Source: Calliopum simillimum (lineage: Eukaryota; Arthropoda; Insecta; Diptera; Lauxaniidae). Taken from it: DNA of 64,000 nucleotides. The DNA is taken from positions 88,061,058 through 88,125,057 of the forward strand of contig OX638372.1 of NCBI GenBank assembly GCA_951812925.1. Reading direction: 5' to 3'. Shown in pieces: positions 58,201 to 64,000 of the stretch (its first letter is position 1; each line of letters begins with the position of its first letter). Made by a program: the position numbers and the translations under genes. The notes under the pieces were generated by a model. It saw only the letters and a list, made by a program, of their open reading frames with translations, made no database searches and was not told the origin of the DNA.

Positions 58201-58982
58201 AGAAGCCCTTCCGAAGCGTTTCTTTTCCCCTGGGGTATGTATATGTGGAATAAAAAAACACATACTCGTACACTTAAATCCTCGTAGAAAATTGACAGAT
58301 TTATTCGTCGCTTTGTCATATGCGATGAATGCGCGATCGTGAATTTTTCGTTTGTATGGGGTGGGGAAGTTCGCGACTTTTTCACTGCAATATGGTAGCA
58401 ATTTTTAATTGTCATCTGTGTTTTATTTTTAAATTTATTTTATTTTCGTTATTTTTTATTTGGCGCTCACTAAATTTTTTCATTTTTCTTTGGCGCTAAT
58501 TGAATTCAATTGAAATTGAATTTATAACAATGACAACAACATAAAATTATGGCACAGTCTTTGAAATTTGTTCGCTTTTTGTGTGATCAAAATGACCATT
58601 TGTCTACTAAATGAGTTTTTATTGTTCCTGGCAATTACGTTTTACATTAAAAAAATGTCTCTCAAATAGACAAATAATTGTAAAAGAATTGGGTGGCTCT
58701 TAACAAAAATTGCAGTGTTATCTGTGGCACAAATAACCTTTTTTAATTAGTGGTTCAGTAAAAAATCTTTGACTTGTCAAAAAAACTTAATTTGCTTTAA
58801 CTTTTTTTAGTATTTGCTTGAATTTAAGTTGCATTTTAGTTAATAATGCCTTTAGCGTTTTTTCTATGGATGGCAACCGTGTTCATTAATCGATTTTCCT
58901 CATTTTCAATGTCACAAGCTAACTTTTACAACTGAGGCAGAGTACAATGTTTCTCGAAAAACGATAACAGGGTGTTAAAGTA

Positions 58983-59590
58983 ACACAGAGCGAAGAAAAA
59001 ACCACGTTCGTGAGTGTTTTAACTACGTTTCGTTGCTGATTTGGATTTAACATCGCTAAGCTCATATTTATATGGTGCGTTGCTAAATCACTCACGAACG
59101 TGGTTAAAACTTATCTAACAACGCTGGTTGCCAAGCGTTGTTAAATTCAAATCAGCAACGAAACGTAGTCAAAACACTCACAAAGCGTTGTTAAACTCAA
59201 ATCAGCAACGAAACGTAGTAAAAACACTCACGAAACGTAGTAAAATCCAAATAGACTTTCAGTCAACTTCACAATAATGATGCCAGTGGCTGAGTTGCCA
59301 ACGTTCGCATCTATGACACGACAGGTTCCAGGTTCAAATCTCCCCAATATTAAACAGAAAAAATTTTATTTAAAGCATAAAATTGCAAATAAAAAAGAAA
59401 ATGTCAATTTTCATTGTCGTTGGCAGGAAAAAGTTAAAAATTAAATCAAAAAAATTGTTTTCTTTTGTATTTTATTTAGCAACGGGCGTTATTAAATCGC
59501 TCACAAACGAGCCATGCCCAAAATTTGGGTCGTCACGTGGTTAAAATAACCACGTTTCTGCCACTTTTGATAATGTTGTTTTCTCTGTGT
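58983..59590 (+). mobile_element. ACACAGAG-ended composite repeat, copy 2
   Basis: ACACAGAGCGAAGAAAAAAC at the left and TTGTTTTCTCTGTGT at the right. Order: AACTACGTTTCGTTGCTG / AACAACGC modules (59000-59255), a tRNA-like segment (59280-59345), then the palindrome CACGTGGTTAAAATAACCACGT (59534-59555). It is the inverted counterpart of 18334-18997. Confidence 0.75.
59280..59345 (+). repeat. tRNA-derived segment inside copy 2
   Basis: GTGGCTGAGTTGCCAACG resembles the A box with a D stem (GGC...GCC), and CAGGTTCAAATCTCCCC is a B-box match about 35 bases on. The spacing fits a type I tRNA promoter. There is no acceptor-stem pairing I can support. Confidence 0.5.
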
Positions 59591-59639
59591 AGTGAATTTT
59601 AAAAATTCTTTCGAAATTATTTGTATTGAAGTATTTTTT

Positions 59640-59905
59640 TCTGACAAACATACTACCGAATTAAAAGAAATTTAACAAGGATTTAAAAAAAAAAAAACTT
59701 ATGAAAGCGAATGTTATGCTATCTTTTTCATACTCAAATCAAAAAAATAAGATACAAAATTTCAACTTTAAAGTCCCAGAACATTCCAAAATTCTTTTGA
59801 ACCCTATAAATCAATTCTACCATTAGAAAGCTAATACAATTGGCTAAAAGTATCCCATAGAAAAGTTATCTCTAAAACGTATCTAATTGACATCAGGTTT
59901 CAAGT
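59640..59905 (-). repeat. Partial relative of the 19258-20786 foldback
   Basis: Shares GACAAAYRTACTACCGAATTAAA, TTAACAAGGATT, an A-run, CTTTTTCATACT and AACCCTATAAA with 20435-20700. Confidence 0.6.
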
Positions 59906-60548
59906 TTTTTATTTAGTAATAACGACAACAGGACATTTTTTTCAGAGTCAAGTAGTTATATTTCTATTGCTTTAAAAATTAATGTTTTCCATTACATATT
60001 AAATAGAATTACACATTTTAAGAAATTTTATACATTTAATTTTTGTTCAATATTACACATCGTCCCTGAAATGCGAAAAGACGCAACAGTAAGGTGACGA
60101 TACTCCTATACGTATTCCTTCCTACCTATGACCTAAATATTTACGTTATAAATTCGTCATACGTAGCACATCAATATTTAAATTAAAATTTTACGTTACA
60201 ATGAGTTTTCCTATTTCATAGCTCGTAATCAGTGACATATAAATGCATGTAGGGTGAACTGGAGTACCTTTGACACGTGGGCAGATTTGACCTCGCCATT
60301 TTCAGTTTGAAAACGATCGATCCAAAAAAAACTGATTTAAACCACCGTTATAAACTTTGACAGTTCTCCTTCAACTTTTAACGCGTTAACACGTGTTTTT
60401 ACGTTTTTGCAATTTCTGTTGTAATTTTTGGCAACCTGTGTGTAAGAGTCTTGTGAACCAAGTTTATTTATTATTTAAAAGCTAATATCAAAGATTGTTA
60501 GCACTAACCTTTATTATTAATAAAGCAAAAGTCAATTCTGTCAAAATA

Positions 60549-61289
60549 CTAGGGTTGCCTTTTATATTTCGGGATTGGGCAACACTAATGTCAATAGCTA
60601 AAATCTGGCAACACCATAATAAAGTTTGACATTTTTAGCATAAACGTACTCACAACGTTTTGATTTACAAGTGCTATTTGTTTTGTTTACAGTGAGTTAA
60701 GAAAATCAATTTTTCCATTGATAATTTAAAATATGGCTAAATTATGGGGTTTCCAACGAGAACAAACCTTTTTTACGGCCAGGTGTTCATGCAATATTGA
60801 ATGTATGCTGGTCTCACTAATGCCTAAGGTTGTCTCAATCTCACGATAGGTCACATGACGATCTTGCAATATCAGTTGGCGCACAGCATCAATGGTTTCC
60901 GGAACAACAACTGATTTTGGACGACCTTCACGAAATTCGTCTTGGAGTGAACTACGACCTCGGTTGAATTAACCATACCATCGATAAACACTGGTCCTTG
61001 ATGGAGCTTCATCGACAAAAATTGAATTAAGTTCATCGATGCACTGTTGTTGAGTTAATCCACGTCGAAAGTTGTGAAAAATTATCGCACGAAAATGTTC
61101 ACGAGTTAATTCCATTTTTTTGCCAAATTGATTTTTTCAAGTCACTGTAAACAACACAAATGATTGTCGTACGTCAAAACGTTGTGAGTACGTTTATGCT
61201 AAAAAATGTCAAACTTTATTATGGTGTTGCCAGATTTTAGCTATTGACATTAGTGTTGCCCAGTCCCGAAATATAAAAGGCAACCTACG
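60549..61289 (-). mobile_element. Internally deleted mariner (741 bp), copy 2
   Basis: TA on both sides; ends CTAGGGTTGCC... and ...GGCAACCTACG; same long TIRs and same length as copy 1 (12041-12781). Nested inside the family iii TIR element. It keeps the original start codon that copy 1 has lost. Confidence 0.92.
60726..61115 (-). pseudogene. Mariner transposase N-terminal fragment, copy 2
   Basis: The ATG at 61115 begins MELTREHFRAIIFHNFRRGL, then TQQQCIDELNSIF and DEAPSRTSVYRWYG, one TAA at 60969-60971 where the family has Glu, then FNRGRSSLQDEFREGRPKSV, the second HTH (TYREIETTLGISETSIHSIL) and a stop after WKPHNLAIF. The length would be 129 residues with the single stop read through. 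It has both HTH motifs and the GRPR-type linker but no catalytic residues. A polypeptide of this kind could bind TIRs without cutting. Confidence 0.85.
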
Positions 61290-61375
61290 TACAATAACAA
61301 AAATTTAAAAAAAGGAAAAATCTTCAACGCGTTTCTGTCTTAAAAATTAAGTGTCAAAGTAACCCCAGCTAACCT

Positions 61376-62244
61376 TACTCATAGCCTTATGTCACGATAA
61401 TGTGATAAAGTTCTTATCATACTGGCGTCATTTGCGCCATTTCAGTGCGAAATCGCACAACCGAGAATTGATTGATTTGATGGCATTTCATAAGTTTGTC
61501 TGCAGTGTGTGCTTCTTAGAGTGGATTGAATGCATTTTCAAATTTTAAGTTTTTTTGATCTTTATAGTTTATTTTGAAATAACAACTTTGATTTATTCAA
61601 AGATTGCCTGAAATCAAGCTTAACGTCACAAAGTTTAAAAAAGATAAAGGAAGCAATTATGTATGGGTCTTCTCTGACGCATACTTCTTTAAATACATAG
61701 CTTTTTCTTATAAAACAAATATTTTTCACTTAATTTTACTTAACATAAGGTCAAGATAACAAAAACAGATAAATATTTTCTCTGAATGTTTACTTAATTG
61801 TAACGTAACGTAACTTTTGTTTTTTCTTTTATTTATTTTTCAAAGTTGTGGTCAATGATGCAGTTTGTTGTGTTTTTGAAATATTCGCACAAAACGAACT
61901 ATTTATTCATTGGTAAATATTTAATTATTCTGTTTTTGTGCTCAGTCTAAAAATATGTCATTTACAGTTTTGTTTTTTGTATCAATTTTCTTTTTTTAAA
62001 TATGCAACATGCGCACGTATTTTTATTATTCGTTATTTGTTTTATTACTTAACGGTGCAAATTTTTTAATTAAATAAATTAACTATTGACAATGTTGTTC
62101 GAAATCAATCATGTTTGCATTTTAAAAATTACGGCATAGTCAGTATAGGACATTAATAAATATTTAATAAATGAGTTCACAATTGTTCACATTAGTTACA
62201 TATCTGCTTATTTAATTAAAGTTACTCATACGACATGTGACATA
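61376..62244. other. No recognised feature
   Basis: AT-rich noncoding DNA; no frame or repeat worth calling. Confidence 0.4.
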
Positions 62245-63353
62245 AGATAAGCCCGGGAGATGTGGCACCCCTTGGTGATATGACACCCCTAACAATTTCA
62301 ATGCTTGCAGCTTTCATAGCATTGAAATATGGACACAGTTTAGTTCAACTGCGCGAGAGACTTCGTGGTATATTGTTTGTTTAGCTGGATTTGCAATAAT
62401 AGCTTGTGTGTGGGATTTTTAAAAAACTTTGAGAGGCAGCAGGCCGGTGAGTATTTGATACAGCTTTATGGTGCATATATCAAAACTAACAGAATTGAAT
62501 GTGATTTTGTTTTCGGATGAATACGAGCGCGAGTGAACATGTTTATTCGTTTTGTGGCATTTTTACTCGGTATATACCGAAAGAGAGATATGGCACCCCA
62601 TTACTATGGGTTCTTTGGCATTTCTTCCTTTGCAAGTTATAAGATGTTTGGAATTACAAATACGAAGCGCTTGAATTTACAGTTCATTTTAAACTGATTA
62701 ATTTGAAAAACTTGTGAAAATTTTGAATACAAGTAACACACCGCAGAAATGGTGTTAAGTGATATCTCGTCTTTACCAATGACTTCGAAAAACTCTAAGC
62801 TGAACAAAAGAAAATAAACGACAAGAATTCTAATTCTAATTTGGTCCAGCAGAAAAACTTGAAGCGGAAAACACAATTAATGCAACGTAACTATGGTGGT
62901 TCCAAAGAAGAGGTGTTATAACCATAAGGTGGTAACTAGTAATGCTTCTTCCGAAGCGTAAGATGTGGAGAAGACTATGCATAAACCACTAAACCAGATG
63001 ATTGGATCCAATGCGTAATGTGCCGTATGTGGTCACATGAAACATGTACATCTTATACGAAAACATGCAACAATTCTGGCAACAAAAACTTAAAAGCCGT
63101 TTAGGGTGCCAAATCACACATGATAAGGTGCCATATCACCCATAGTGTCGGGGATTTGGCACTTTAAAGCATTTTTTTTTTTTTAAATGGAAAAAAAAAC
63201 ATATTTGCACTAATTTTTAATTTAGTTGAGGTAGTGTTTTTTGTTTTAAATTAATTCAAGAATAAATTCCTATTTAGTTTCTTTAAAAATTTGTTTTAAT
63301 TTTAGTTTAATATCAGTTCAGCAAAAAAGGTACCGTATCTCTCGGGTTTACCC
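62245..63353 (+). mobile_element. pogo-like deletion derivative, AGATAAGCCCGGGAGATGTGG termini (family iv)
   Basis: The left end AGATAAGCCCGGGAGATG and, inverted at the right, GGGTAAACCCGAGAGATA match at most positions and continue into TGGCACC/CGGTACC, with TA on both sides. Internal GATATGGCACCCC phrases (62275, 62587) and GCCATATCACC (63129) repeat the end motif. A C-terminal zinc-finger remnant lies at 62964-63104. The catalytic part is missing; 1109 bp. Confidence 0.82.
62964..63104 (+). pseudogene. Transposase C-terminal PHD-like zinc finger, family iv
   Basis: The frame reads CGEDYA-stop-TTKPDDWIQCVMCRMWSHETC then TSYTKTCNNSGNKNLKAV and TAG. The pattern C......DW.QC..C..W.H..C is a PHD-like Cys/His arrangement, comparable to the finger in the element at 55.7 kb (W..C...SW.H..CAG). 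One in-frame TAA at 62982-62984. An upstream basic stretch (KNSKLNKRK near 62790) fits a linker. It is not a complete gene. Confidence 0.68.
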
Positions 63354-63379
63354 TATCTAATAGATAAAAATTAAAGTTC

Positions 63380-63930
63380 GTTTGTAAGTTTGGCTGTGTG
63401 TTCGTTTTTTATAGACCCGAAAACCACTCGATCAATTTCGATGAATTTTCAGAATATGTTAGTTTAGAACAGGGGAAGGTATAGGCTAGAACAATAGTCG
63501 TGTCACGACCATTAAAATCCAAATTCGACTTATGTAATTCAAAAACTGTTTTACGCATAGGAATGAAATTTGGCACATACGTAAAGGGCACTAAACCAAA
63601 TAACACGCATCAGAAAAATAGGCAGTGTCACGTCCCTAAAAAACAAAATTAGGAATATCTTGGAAACTAAGTAGTTGAAGCATAAATTTGTTTTATATGT
63701 AAAGGGCACCGGGAAAAATACAATCAACTAAAAAATAGACGACACCACACCCTGATAAAAATTTATCATAGCTATGAAACTATTTGACGCAAATGAATAA
63801 GGTTTGTTACATATGTAAAAGACACCGGGCCAAAGATGAGGCAACGCTCCCGGATAAAAGCTAGTGAAAAAATAATTTAAATTGCTATAACTTTTGCAAA
63901 TGTTACGATAAATTGACTATTTTTTCCACC
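63380..63930. repeat. Degenerate tandem repeat, about 125-bp unit
   Basis: Units contain TTTGGYACATACGTAAAGGGCAC or TATATGTAAAGGGCACCGGG, CACGTCCCTAAAAAAC-like and CTTGGAAACTAAGTAGTTG phrases, at about 63560, 63690 and 63805. Noncoding; related in style to 22440-22950. Confidence 0.5.
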
Positions 63931-63956
63931 ATTTTAAAGATAAAGTTTATGCTCAT

Positions 63957-64000
63957 AGAAAACAACATTGTCAAAAGTGACAGAAACGTGGTTATTTTAA
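63957..64000 (-). mobile_element. ACACAGAG-ended composite repeat, copy 3, cut by window edge
   Basis: AGAAAACAACATTGTCAAAAG then GAAACGTGGTTATTTTAA matches the first bases of 18334-18997. Confidence 0.7.

Larger units (their letters stand above)
60252..61375. mobile_element. TA-flanked TIR element, GGGTGAACTGG termini (family iii), host of a mariner
   Basis: GGGTGAACTGGAGTACCTTTGACAC at the left and, inverted at the right, AGGTTAGCTGGGGTTACTTTGACAC, with TA on both sides. Without the nested mariner (60549-61289) and its TA duplication it is about 381 bp. No transposase remnant. It is the most diverged end pair of the four GGGTRA families. Confidence 0.72.

Noticed and set aside
58140..58415. 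Two overlapping minus-strand ORFs of 91 and 73 residues
   Set aside because: No motif in either frame and adjacent to SINE-like sequence; probably accidental.
59280..59345. A functional tRNA gene
   Set aside because: A- and B-box matches exist but no acceptor stem, and the same segment is repeated inside transposable elements.
63354..64000. Start of a host gene at the right edge
   Set aside because: Only degenerate tandem units and the end of a known repeat family were seen.

Overview
The window looks like nuclear DNA of a fly (Diptera). It is AT-rich, has short introns beside very long ones, and is dominated by transposable elements. I suspect a tephritid-like fly with a repeat-expanded genome, but the sequence does not settle the family. 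Two stretches look like host coding sequence. The clear one is flapwing (flw), the beta-type catalytic subunit of protein phosphatase 1, on the minus strand: four exons at 1-36 (cut by the window edge), 5852-5986, 6058-6401 and 6470-6817. They join in frame and carry all the PP1 active-site motifs. The first exon, which should hold the start codon, is not visible, so most of the window to the right of 6817 is probably one very long flw intron 1 or intron plus upstream DNA. The second is a GC-richer minus-strand exon-like stretch at 52927-53235 (coiled-coil-like, unrecognised product).

Layout. 1-6.8 kb: flw exons; the intron between its last two visible exons holds a 3.3 kb foldback repeat (672-4006) with a nested TIR element, and a decayed LINE reverse transcriptase (4500-5670). 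7.2-19 kb: a nested foldback element, a 125-bp tandem repeat, an internally deleted mariner (12041-12781), a TTAA MITE (14356-14674), small hairpins, tRNA-like sequence and an ACACAGAG-ended element. 19-25 kb: two large inverted-repeat elements, a nested microsatellite-bearing (mini-me/DINE-like) repeat, and tandem arrays. 26-36 kb: a hAT-type end, low-complexity A/T, hairpins, a second mini-me-like repeat and a dead mariner (33430-34420). 37-49 kb: two sister deletion derivatives of another mariner (37289-38179, 48193-49092) and a DD37D (maT-like) transposon nested in a third mini-me-like repeat. 50.6-51.3 kb: a 740-bp hexanucleotide satellite. 54-64 kb: hairpins, a second deleted mariner, and three TIR elements of the same class as the one at 2.8 kb, two with remnants of a C-terminal zinc finger.

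The most interesting patterns are: four distinct TA-flanked element families sharing a GGGTRA terminus, two ending in a PHD-like finger (pogo-like); two sister mariner deletion derivatives that share both internal deletions but have different terminal inverted repeats; two 741-bp mariner derivatives that keep only the DNA-binding half, one with a 105-bp patch from a diverged mariner in exactly that domain; a series of palindromic modules ending in TTAACCC; and 28 uninterrupted GGGAAT units inside a GGTAAT satellite. No CRISPR array, operon, rRNA, complete tRNA gene or intact transposase gene was seen.
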